This document shows, in pieces, positions 24,681 through 31,599 of a DNA stretch of 43,406 nt. The notes below the pieces were generated by a model. It was given only the letters and a program-made list of their open reading frames with translations. It was not told the DNA's origin and ran no database searches. The DNA comes from Spirochaetales bacterium. GTDB taxonomy: Bacteria; Spirochaetota; Spirochaetia; JABMQR01. Each line of letters opens with the position of its first letter. Position 1 is the stretch's first letter. The stretch lies in contig JAGYPA010000029.1 of NCBI GenBank assembly GCA_018399255.1, forward strand, positions 1-43,406, written 5' to 3'. Both the position numbers and the translations under genes were made by a program.

Positions 24681-25496
24681 ATGAATTGGCTGGATGAAAT
24701 CTGGTATGTTCGTGACATAATCCGGCCTCTGCTGGATATCAGCATAATTACGGTCATCCTCTACCATCTCTATGCCAACATAGCCCGGACCCGGGCGGTC
24801 CAGATTCTCAGGATAATTATCATTACGGCGTCCCTCTATGCGGCGGCATCATTTCTGAAGCTGACAACTATTCTCTGGTTTTTCAACCACTTTTTCACGG
24901 CATTGATTGTCATTATCGCTATTATTTATCAGCCTGAGCTGCGGCGGGCTTTCACACGCGGCTATACGGGAGGCGGACGCCTGTTTCGTTTTGGAAGCCA
25001 GACAACCAATGAGCATATTGATACTATCATAAATGCCATGGCTGTTCTCGGAGCCAAGCGCCGCGGGGCTTTGATCGTTTTTCCACGCAGACTTGGGGTG
25101 AGGGGGGTTGTCGATTCCGGGACGCGTATGAATGCCGATCTCTCCAGTGCCCTGCTGCTTACGCTCTTTGATCATAATACGCCGCTGCATGATGGAGCGG
25201 CAGTCGTTCAGGCAGGCAAGATTATTGCCGCCGGCTGCTTTCTTCCGCTCAGTGAGCAGGCTGATATCCGGAGAAGTTTTGGAGCCCGCCATCGGGCAGC
25301 CCTGGGAATGGCTGAAGAGACCGATTCTGTCGTTCTCTGTGTTTCCGAGGAGACAGGGGCTCTCTCCCTTGCCTACAATGCTAACTTGTATTATGACTTG
25401 CGTCCGGAGGCTGCCAAAAGAATGATAACAGCGCTCTTGAATTATCATGATGTAAATCCTGAAACCATCGAGGAGGTGGCCGATGCCAAAGAGTAA
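24681..25496 (+). CDS. cdaA: Diadenylate cyclase CdaA (c-di-AMP synthase)
   Basis: 271 residues. Three N-terminal membrane helices (about 12-30, 38-58 and 64-85), then a DAC domain. Catalytic motifs: LHDGAAVV (Asp171-Gly-Ala) and RHRAALG (203-209). It makes c-di-AMP from two ATP; c-di-AMP controls potassium, osmolyte and cell-wall homeostasis in many bacteria. GGAG sites precede the ATG. It overlaps cdaR by 14 bases, the standard cdaA-cdaR pairing. Here acpS follows instead of glmM. Confidence 0.96.
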   Translation: MNWLDEIWYVRDIIRPLLDISIITVILYHLYANIARTRAVQILRIIIITASLYAAASFLKLTTILWFFNHFFTALIVIIAIIYQPELRRAFTRGYTGGGRLFRFGSQTTNEHIDTIINAMAVLGAKRRGALIVFPRRLGVRGVVDSGTRMNADLSSALLLTLFDHNTPLHDGAAVVQAGKIIAAGCFLPLSEQADIRRSFGARHRAALGMAEETDSVVLCVSEETGALSLAYNANLYYDLRPEAAKRMITALLNYHDVNPETIEEVADAKE

Positions 25497-25905
25497 ATTC
25501 CTCCAGGGATTGGTCTATAACTGGCCGGGGAAGATACTTTCTCTTGCCGCGGCTATCCTGATATTCCTGGTAATTCAGATGGTGACCGTCACAGAGCGTT
25601 CCTTTTCAGTGCCTCTAGATCTGCTGATACCAAGCAGCTTTATTGTAGAGAATACCGTTACTCAGGAGGTACGGCTGACCATAGTCGGTCAGGAAGAAAA
25701 CCTTTACCGGATTCTTCCCGAGCAGGTGCGGGCTTATGCCGATTTTCGCGATGCAGCATCGGGCGGAACCTATGAGCGGAACATTATACTTGATACCAGC
25801 AGCATTTCCGCAATAAGCAGACAGATGACGTTCAAGCCGGAGCCGGTTTCGGTTAAGCTGTATCTCAGTCAAACAGCTCCGGCAGGGCAGGATGCCGACC
25901 AATGA
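25483..25905 (+). CDS. cdaR: CdaR-like YbbR-domain protein
   Basis: 140 residues. A cytoplasmic start, one membrane helix (about 17-36, ILSLAAAILIFLVIQMV), then a single YbbR-type domain outside. Typical Firmicute CdaR has three or four YbbR domains and over 400 residues, so this is a minimal form. CdaR binds CdaA and adjusts its activity. GAGGAGG lies before the ATG, and both ends overlap neighbouring genes (ATGA with acpS). Confidence 0.88.
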   Translation: MPKSKFLQGLVYNWPGKILSLAAAILIFLVIQMVTVTERSFSVPLDLLIPSSFIVENTVTQEVRLTIVGQEENLYRILPEQVRAYADFRDAASGGTYERNIILDTSSISAISRQMTFKPEPVSVKLYLSQTAPAGQDADQ

Positions 25906-26303
25906 TACTGGGGATCGGACTGGATATACTCGAAACAAGCCGAATGTTGGAGAAATCCCGGGACAGAGGCTTTATTGAGCGCTTTATGCATCCTTCAGAG
26001 ATTGCCGATGCTGAAAGGAGCCGGGAAAATCCGGCAATGATCTACGCATCACGCTTTGCCGTTAAAGAGGCTTTCGGTAAGGCTCTGGGTATAGGCTTAC
26101 GGGGATTGAAGCTCAAAGATATAGCGGTTGTGCACGATGATGCAGGACGTCCTTTTCTCAAGCTTTACGGAACTGCCCTGGAGGCATTCAACCAGTCTGG
26201 AGGCCAGACTATACATCTGTCAATTACCCATCAGGAGAGTGTGGCTGCCGCAGTTGTAATAATTGAAGGGGAGGCCCTGAGTGGGTGTGGGGAGAGGCAG
26301 TGA
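25902..26303 (+). CDS. acpS: Holo-[acyl-carrier-protein] synthase
   Basis: 133 residues. AcpS moves 4'-phosphopantetheine from CoA to apo-ACP for fatty acid synthesis. The magnesium ligands are Asp8 (GIGLDI) and Glu56 (ASRFAVKEAFGKALG), followed by SITHQESVAAAVVI. Start overlaps the cdaR stop (ATGA), and the end overlaps truA by 23 bases. Confidence 0.95.
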   Translation: MILGIGLDILETSRMLEKSRDRGFIERFMHPSEIADAERSRENPAMIYASRFAVKEAFGKALGIGLRGLKLKDIAVVHDDAGRPFLKLYGTALEAFNQSGGQTIHLSITHQESVAAAVVIIEGEALSGCGERQ

Positions 26304-27060
26304 TCCAGGGAAATCCCGGCGGATTCGGCTGGTGGTTGCCTATGACGGGACAGATTTTTGCGGATGGCAGGTGCAGAAGGCTGATCGGAGTGTTCAGCAG
26401 GAACTGCAGAAGGCTTTGGAGCAGATCCACCGGCACCCGGTTAAGGTTACCGGAGCAGGGCGTACTGATTCAGGGGTTCATGCGGTAGGTCAGACTGCTC
26501 ATTTTGATACAGATTTACTGACTATACCTCCAGAAAAGTTTGTTCCAGCTTTGAACAGTCTGCTTCCACAGGATGTGCGTATTCGTGAAAGCTGTGAAGC
26601 AGGTAAGGCGTTTCATGCACGGCGGGATGCCCTGTCGCGTGAATACCGTTATTATATTACTGCCCGGGAGCGGTGCAGCCCGGCGCTTTCGCTTTTTTCT
26701 CTGAGCGTACCTGCTCTGCCTGACATCAGGCTGCTTAACCACTATGCCCGTGCTATAGTGGGTATTCATGACTTTACCGCTTTTTCTGCAGCGGGAGATC
26801 AGTCAGTATCAAAAATACGGGCTGTAATTGCGGCATCGTTCTATCCGGAGGGGCGCAGAATTGTATTCAGAATTATCGGCAATGCATTTCTCTGGCGTAT
26901 GGTACGATCCCTGATAGGGACCATGCTTGCTCTGGAAAGCAGGAAGGCGGAGGAAAGTGCAATGCGGGAAATTCTGTTGTCTGGCGATCGATTACAGGTC
27001 GGAACTACAGCCCCGGCTAAGGGGCTTTTTTTGTACAAGGTCAGGTATGGAAAAGAATAA
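26281..27060 (+). CDS. truA: tRNA pseudouridine(38-40) synthase
   Basis: 259 residues. TruA makes pseudouridine at positions 38-40 of tRNAs. The catalytic Asp is Asp63 in GAGRTDSGVHAVGQ. Other motifs: VAYDGTDFCGWQ, REYRYYI, GIHDFTAFSA, GNAFLWRMVRSLIGTML and APAKGLFLYKV. GTG 26281 has GGGGAGG six bases upstream. The last codons contain a terminator-like hairpin, and the stop lies within the next gene. Confidence 0.95.
   Translation: MGVGRGSDPGKSRRIRLVVAYDGTDFCGWQVQKADRSVQQELQKALEQIHRHPVKVTGAGRTDSGVHAVGQTAHFDTDLLTIPPEKFVPALNSLLPQDVRIRESCEAGKAFHARRDALSREYRYYITARERCSPALSLFSLSVPALPDIRLLNHYARAIVGIHDFTAFSAAGDQSVSKIRAVIAASFYPEGRRIVFRIIGNAFLWRMVRSLIGTMLALESRKAEESAMREILLSGDRLQVGTTAPAKGLFLYKVRYGKE
27009..27032 (+). 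terminator. Intragenic terminator-like hairpin at the truA 3' end
   Basis: AGCCCC (27009-27014), loop GGCTAA, GGGGCT (27021-27026), then a T run to 27032. It has the form of an intrinsic terminator but encodes the conserved TruA APAKGLFL segment, just before the glycosylase start. Confidence 0.5.
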
Positions 27061-27889
27061 TCAGAATATTGAAGCATCACTGCAGGAATTGTGGTCAATA
27101 ATTGATACTGCCGAAATGCTTGTAAAGGGTAAGAATAATCTGAAGGATGCGGGTGAAATCGAAATTCCCGATTTTTCTGCCATCGCAGCCATGCTCAATC
27201 CGGCAGCTGATATCAATCATGTTACAGAGGGCAGCTCGATAGCTGGGGGCAGCTCGATAGCTGAGGGCAGTCCTGTTCCTGAGAGCAGTCAGGCAGCAGC
27301 CAGTCCTGAATTAGAGCAGCTGCCGGCTCATGTCGTTTCCTGCCGGAACCTTGCAGAGCTTGCCTGGAAGATTGCCGAATGTAAGCGCTGTCGACTCTGC
27401 GAAGGACGGATCAAACCAGTTCCCGGGTCTGGAGTCATGAATCCTAAGGTTCTGATAATTGGGGAAGCTCCCGGTGCAGAAGAGGATCAATCTGGAGAAC
27501 CGTTTGTCGGCCGATCGGGAAAATACCTCGATTCCTGGATGGGAGCCATCAAGCTCTTCCGTGGACGGGATCTGTTTTTTGCCAATATCATCAAATGCAG
27601 ACCGCCCGAAAACCGCGATCCGTTCCCCGATGAACAGCAGGCCTGCATTCCCTATCTGAAAAGGCAGATTCGCATCCTGAAGCCTCAGGCAATTCTCTGT
27701 ACAGGACGCGTGGCTTCCCAGATTATGACCGGCAGAACAGAGGGTATCGGGTTATTGCGCCAGGAGACTTTTGCGTATGAGGGAATTCCCATGGTGGTTA
27801 CCTACCATCCCAGCGGGGTACTGAGACATCAGGAATATCGGGCGCCGGTGTGGGAAAATCTTAAAAAACTTGCTTCGTTTATCAGTTGA
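27047..27889 (+). CDS. Family 4 (iron-sulfur) uracil-DNA glycosylase
   Basis: 280 residues. The glycosylase domain spans about 100-280: CKRCRLCEG (two cluster Cys), VLIIGEAPGAEEDQSGEPFVGRSG (motif 1), FFANIIKCRPPENRDP with a later QQAC (the other two Cys), and VVTYHPSGVLR. It removes uracil from DNA to start base-excision repair. The first 95 residues are a variable extension with a low-complexity linker (EGSSIAGGSSIAEG) encoded by a DNA tandem repeat. ATG 27047 has AAGG six bases upstream and overlaps truA by 14 bases; an earlier in-frame ATG at 26927 lies deep inside truA. Confidence 0.93.
   Translation: MEKNNQNIEASLQELWSIIDTAEMLVKGKNNLKDAGEIEIPDFSAIAAMLNPAADINHVTEGSSIAGGSSIAEGSPVPESSQAAASPELEQLPAHVVSCRNLAELAWKIAECKRCRLCEGRIKPVPGSGVMNPKVLIIGEAPGAEEDQSGEPFVGRSGKYLDSWMGAIKLFRGRDLFFANIIKCRPPENRDPFPDEQQACIPYLKRQIRILKPQAILCTGRVASQIMTGRTEGIGLLRQETFAYEGIPMVVTYHPSGVLRHQEYRAPVWENLKKLASFIS
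27229..27270. repeat. 18-bp tandem repeat within the glycosylase gene
   Basis: GGGCAGCTCGATAGCTG plus one variable base repeats at 27229 and 27247, with a partial third copy at 27265. It keeps the frame and encodes GSSIAG/GSSIAE. Confidence 0.85.
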
Positions 27890-27924
27890 TGCCCGAAAAG
27901 CCTGATGCCCGAAAAGCCTGATGC
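27887..27924. repeat. 16-bp tandem repeat overlapping a stop codon
   Basis: TGATGCCCGAAAAGCC occurs at 27887-27902 and 27903-27918, then TGATGC. The first TGA is the glycosylase stop. It fills most of the gap before priA. Confidence 0.88.
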
Positions 27925-27945
27925 AGCCGACTGAGAGGACAGCTG

Positions 27946-29919
27946 ATGAATTATGTAGATGTTGTTTTCAACACCCCCCTCAAAGACGCCTATACCTATG
28001 CTGTGCCCGAAAAATTTGTTTGTTCTGTAGGTCAGCGGGTAATGGTGAAGCTGGGGAGCCGACGTATGACAGGATATATCGTCGGGCTTCATGATCAGCC
28101 GCCGTCAGAGAAATACGATTATAAGCAGATTGAGAGAGTAGTCGATAAAGAGCCGCTTTTCGGAATCCAGGAAATTGCGCTGTCCAGATGGATGGCCTCG
28201 TTGTATCTCTGCTCTCAAGGAGAAGCCCTCGCTGTCATGATCCCCGGCGGAAGGCGGGATGTTGCTGTACCGGCTTTTACCTCGGTGGAGGATTTTCTCG
28301 ACCGGCCGCAGAAGCTTACAGCAGCCCAGCTGCAGGCAATTGAAGCAATCTGCAGCAGCGAAAAGCGTCCGCTCTACCTCTACGGTGTTACTGGATCGGG
28401 GAAAACTGAAGTCTTTCTGCAGGCTGCTGAGCGCATCATAGCCGACGGCCGGGCTGTTATCTATCTGGTACCTGAAATTACCCTCACGCACCAGCTTTCA
28501 GAGCAGGTTTCGAAAAGGTTTGCCGGGAGAGTTGCGGTCCTCCACTCCTCCCTTACACCCTCACAGCGTCTGGCTGAATGGCTGCGGATACGCCGCGGCG
28601 AGGTGGATATAGTTATTGGTGCAAGGAGTGCGGTTTTTGCCCCTTTCAAGAATCCGGGATTGCTGATCATTGATGAAGAACATGAGAATTCCTATAAGTC
28701 AGGATCAGCACCGAGGTACCATGCCCGTCAAGTGGCCATGCACCGGGCTGCTGTATCAAAAGCCGTCCTGGTTATGGGCAGCGCCACCCCCTCTATCGAG
28801 GCCTGGTATCTGATGAAAACAGAACGTTTCAGACGGCTGGAACTGCCCGTAAGAGTCTCTGGCGGATCTATGCCGACTATCGAAATAGTAAATATGGCAG
28901 AAGAGGATGGTGCCGGAGGACCACTGTCTTATAAACTCCAGAGTGAGATGCGGCGGGTACTGCAGGCTGGCCGACAGGTTATTCTCTTTCTCAACCGCCG
29001 TGGATTCTCCTACTTTTTTCACTGCAGGACCTGCGGTTACGAGATGCGCTGCGATCACTGTTCTGTATCCCTTACCTATCATCGCGAGCGCAATCGCATG
29101 ATCTGTCACTACTGCGGATATAACCGTCCCCCGGTGCAGGTTTGCCCGGAATGCGGTTCTCTTGATGTGGGATATTCCGGCTTCGGTACTGAAATGATCG
29201 AGAAGGAAGTCAGGAAGCTGTTTCCCGGCCGCTCGATTGCCCGGCTTGACACCGATGCCGCCAGGAAAAAGGATTCTACCCGGGATATCCTCGAATCCTT
29301 CAAAAAACGTGAGATTGATATTCTGCTTGGAACGCAGATGGTTGCAAAAGGACTCAATTTTCCCGGAGTCGATCTGGTAGGAATTGTTCTGGCCGACAGC
29401 GCCCTTCACCTTCCCGATTTCCGTGCCCAGGAGCGGACTTTTTCCCTGATTATGCAGGTTTCCGGCCGTTCCGGCAGGTATTCTGACAATGGGAAAGTGA
29501 TTATTCAAACCTATCGGCCAGAAAATAGTGCTGTCCGTCTGGCAGCCGGAGGAAATATTATACAGTTCTGCGACGAGGAACTGGAAGTACGCCGTCAGAC
29601 ACGCTTTCCTCCTTTTTCCCGACTTACCCGGTTGGTATTCAGGGGACGGGACAAGGACCGGGTGATAGATCAGGCTGACCAGGCGGAAGCGATGCTTATG
29701 AAAATCATTAATGCTCTTGAAGGCAATTCCTCCCCGGAAGTGCTGGGGCCGGCAGAATGCCCCCTGTCCCGGATAGCTGGAAACTGGCGTTGGCAGATCA
29801 TTATCCGATCGGAAACCCTCAATGAGCTGCACCGGCTGACTGCAGTGTTTATGGAGCAGTTCAGGCCGCCCTCCGGCGTCTATATCGAGGTCGACATCGA
29901 CCCGGTATCGCTGCTCTGA
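27946..29919 (+). CDS. priA: Primosomal protein N' (replication restart helicase)
   Basis: 657 residues. PriA recognises stalled forks and reloads the replisome. An N-terminal DNA-binding domain (about 1-105) precedes the helicase: YGVTGSGKTEVFLQA (Walker A), IGARSAVFAPF, IIDEEHENSYK (Walker B), MGSATPSIEA. Zinc-binding Cys pairs are CRTCGYEMRCDHC and CHYCGY..CPECGS. Motifs GTQMVAKGLNFPGVDLVGI and QVSGRSGR follow. It is shorter than E. coli PriA (732) but within the family range. GAGAGGA precedes the ATG. It is the last gene of the cdaA run; def and fmt follow as in many bacteria. Confidence 0.96.
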   Translation: MNYVDVVFNTPLKDAYTYAVPEKFVCSVGQRVMVKLGSRRMTGYIVGLHDQPPSEKYDYKQIERVVDKEPLFGIQEIALSRWMASLYLCSQGEALAVMIPGGRRDVAVPAFTSVEDFLDRPQKLTAAQLQAIEAICSSEKRPLYLYGVTGSGKTEVFLQAAERIIADGRAVIYLVPEITLTHQLSEQVSKRFAGRVAVLHSSLTPSQRLAEWLRIRRGEVDIVIGARSAVFAPFKNPGLLIIDEEHENSYKSGSAPRYHARQVAMHRAAVSKAVLVMGSATPSIEAWYLMKTERFRRLELPVRVSGGSMPTIEIVNMAEEDGAGGPLSYKLQSEMRRVLQAGRQVILFLNRRGFSYFFHCRTCGYEMRCDHCSVSLTYHRERNRMICHYCGYNRPPVQVCPECGSLDVGYSGFGTEMIEKEVRKLFPGRSIARLDTDAARKKDSTRDILESFKKREIDILLGTQMVAKGLNFPGVDLVGIVLADSALHLPDFRAQERTFSLIMQVSGRSGRYSDNGKVIIQTYRPENSAVRLAAGGNIIQFCDEELEVRRQTRFPPFSRLTRLVFRGRDKDRVIDQADQAEAMLMKIINALEGNSSPEVLGPAECPLSRIAGNWRWQIIIRSETLNELHRLTAVFMEQFRPPSGVYIEVDIDPVSLL

Positions 29920-29975
29920 TTATCAGACACTGAGTCTGATTCTGCTTTCCAACGTGCCTTTCAATAATTATTTGA

Positions 29976-30005
29976 TTGACTCCGCCGGCTCTTTTTTAGT
30001 AACAT
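29976..30005 (+). promoter_or_regulatory. def-fmt promoter, leaderless arrangement
   Basis: TTGACT (29976-29981), 18-bp spacer, TAACAT (30000-30005), then six bases to ATG 30012. An imperfect hairpin without a T tract (29922-29940) lies upstream, after priA. Confidence 0.65.
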
Positions 30006-30011
30006 ATGGGT

Positions 30012-30551
30012 ATGTTGGATATAATAACAATTGGTGATGAAGTGCTCAGAGAGAAGGCTGAAAAAATAGCCTCGTTTGGCCCGGAGATACGGATTCTTGC
30101 GGATGCCATGATTGAGTCCATGCGCAGTGAGCGTGGGATTGGATTGGCAGGGCCGCAGGTGGGCGTGCTGAAAAAGATATTTGTTGTGGATCTGCCAGAA
30201 GAACAGGAGCCGAGAATTTTCTTAAATCCTGAAATTATCGAGACGGCACAGGAGCAGACCTATTATGAAGAAGGCTGTCTGAGTATTCCTGGGGTATACG
30301 AAGACGTCCTCCGACCCGCATGGGTAAGGATTCAGGCTCAGGATATTAACGGTAAAGCGTTTACCTTGAAAGCTGAAGGTATGCTGGGGAGAGTGGTTCA
30401 GCATGAGAATGATCACCTTCAGGGTGTTTTGTTTGTAGACCGGATACCCGAGGAGAAGCGGGATAAGCTCCTGAATATCTATAACAAAAAAGCAAAGATC
30501 AAGATCAAGGGTAAAAGCAAAAGTAAGAGCAATAATCGAAGGATCCTGTAG
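30012..30551 (+). CDS. def: Peptide deformylase
   Basis: 179 residues. Def removes the formyl group from new proteins. The three motifs are GIGLAGPQVG, EEGCLSIPG (metal-binding Cys89) and QHENDHLQG (His131, catalytic Glu132, His135). A Lys/Ser-rich tail (KAKIKIKGKSKSKSNN) is an addition. ATG 30006 is also in frame, but the -10 box ends at 30005, so an mRNA could hardly include it; 30012 is preferred and there is no Shine-Dalgarno site. The stop shares one base with fmt. Confidence 0.95.
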   Translation: MLDIITIGDEVLREKAEKIASFGPEIRILADAMIESMRSERGIGLAGPQVGVLKKIFVVDLPEEQEPRIFLNPEIIETAQEQTYYEEGCLSIPGVYEDVLRPAWVRIQAQDINGKAFTLKAEGMLGRVVQHENDHLQGVLFVDRIPEEKRDKLLNIYNKKAKIKIKGKSKSKSNNRRIL

Positions 30552-31498
30552 TGCGGATACTTTTTGCCGGTACGCCGGAGATAGCTGTTCCTGCCTTGAT
30601 GCGTATTGCCGCCCGGTTTGAGGTTTGCGGAGTGCTGACGAATCCTGATCGGATCCGTGCCCGCGGCAGAAAAGTGCTGCCTTCTCCTGTTAAAGCGGCT
30701 GCCGTCGAATTGGGACTTCCAATTCTTCAGCCCGAGCGTCTGCTGGGGGAGAGCCGTGAACAAGCTGCCCAGCTTCAGCCCGATCTTCTTGTTACTTTTG
30801 CCTATGGCAGGATTTTCGGTCCCAGATTTCTCTCTCTGTTTCCTTTGGGCGGGGTAAATGTTCATCCTTCACTCCTTCCTCAGTTACGGGGCAGTTCTCC
30901 CATTCAGTCAGCAATCCTGATGGGGCTGCCGGTAACCGGCATAACCATTCAGCAGATAGCTCTGGAAACCGATTCGGGAAGAGTACTGCTGCAGGAACCG
31001 GTGGAGCTTGACGGGAGAGAGACTACGGAAAGCTTGACGCAGCATATGGCAGAGAAGGGGGCCGAACTTCTTGCTGTTGTTCTTCATAACCTTGAGCAGG
31101 GTGATTTCAGCAGTCGTGAACAGGATCATTCTCAAGCTGTTTACTGCACCAAGCTGGAAAAGGATGAACGCTTTATTCAGTGGACAAAAAGCGGTAAGCA
31201 GTTGAGCAGGGAGGTTCGGGCATTTTATCCCTGGCCTAAGTCATCTGCCCTCTTTGACGGGAGACAATTGGTTATTGCCTATGCTCTGCCGCTTACAGAT
31301 GAGGAGATGGGAGTCTCCCCGATAATGCGGCCGCTTCCCGGCACGGTACTTGATGGTCTGCAGCTTGATGGTATACCGGTAGTCTGCGGAGAGGGCGGCC
31401 TGCTGCTTCTCCGCCTGCAGCTTGCCGCAAAGAAAGAACTGGATTGGAAATCGTTTCGCAACGGTAATCCGGAAATAATGAAAGCTGTCCTCACCTGA
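30551..31498 (+). CDS. fmt: Methionyl-tRNA formyltransferase
   Basis: 315 residues. Fmt formylates initiator Met-tRNA with 10-formyltetrahydrofolate. Motifs: MRILFAGTPEIAVPAL, LLVTFAYGRIF, GVNVHPSLLPQLRGSSPIQSAI (catalytic Asn and His) and ALETDSGRVLLQEPV (catalytic Asp). The C-terminal domain starts near residue 205. GTG 30551 overlaps the def TAG by one base, with AAGGAT upstream, so translation is coupled. Def and Fmt form the formylation cycle. Confidence 0.95.
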   Translation: MRILFAGTPEIAVPALMRIAARFEVCGVLTNPDRIRARGRKVLPSPVKAAAVELGLPILQPERLLGESREQAAQLQPDLLVTFAYGRIFGPRFLSLFPLGGVNVHPSLLPQLRGSSPIQSAILMGLPVTGITIQQIALETDSGRVLLQEPVELDGRETTESLTQHMAEKGAELLAVVLHNLEQGDFSSREQDHSQAVYCTKLEKDERFIQWTKSGKQLSREVRAFYPWPKSSALFDGRQLVIAYALPLTDEEMGVSPIMRPLPGTVLDGLQLDGIPVVCGEGGLLLLRLQLAAKKELDWKSFRNGNPEIMKAVLT

Positions 31499-31564
31499 TA
31501 CCGCTTTCAGCTGATAACTTTCTGCCAGTCGGCTGCAGATTTACCAGTTTCAAAGCATTTCATA

Positions 31565-31593
31565 TTGACGCTTGTCGTGTCAGGTTCTAGTAT
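31565..31593 (+). promoter_or_regulatory. Promoter of the patatin gene, leaderless arrangement
   Basis: TTGACG (31565-31570), 17-bp spacer, TAGTAT (31588-31593), then six bases to ATG 31600. Confidence 0.65.
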
Positions 31594-31599
31594 GATTTT

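Noticed and set aside
28756..29832. 358-codon open frame antisense to priA
   Set aside because: Lies wholly within a well-supported gene and its translation has no domain character; a codon-bias shadow.
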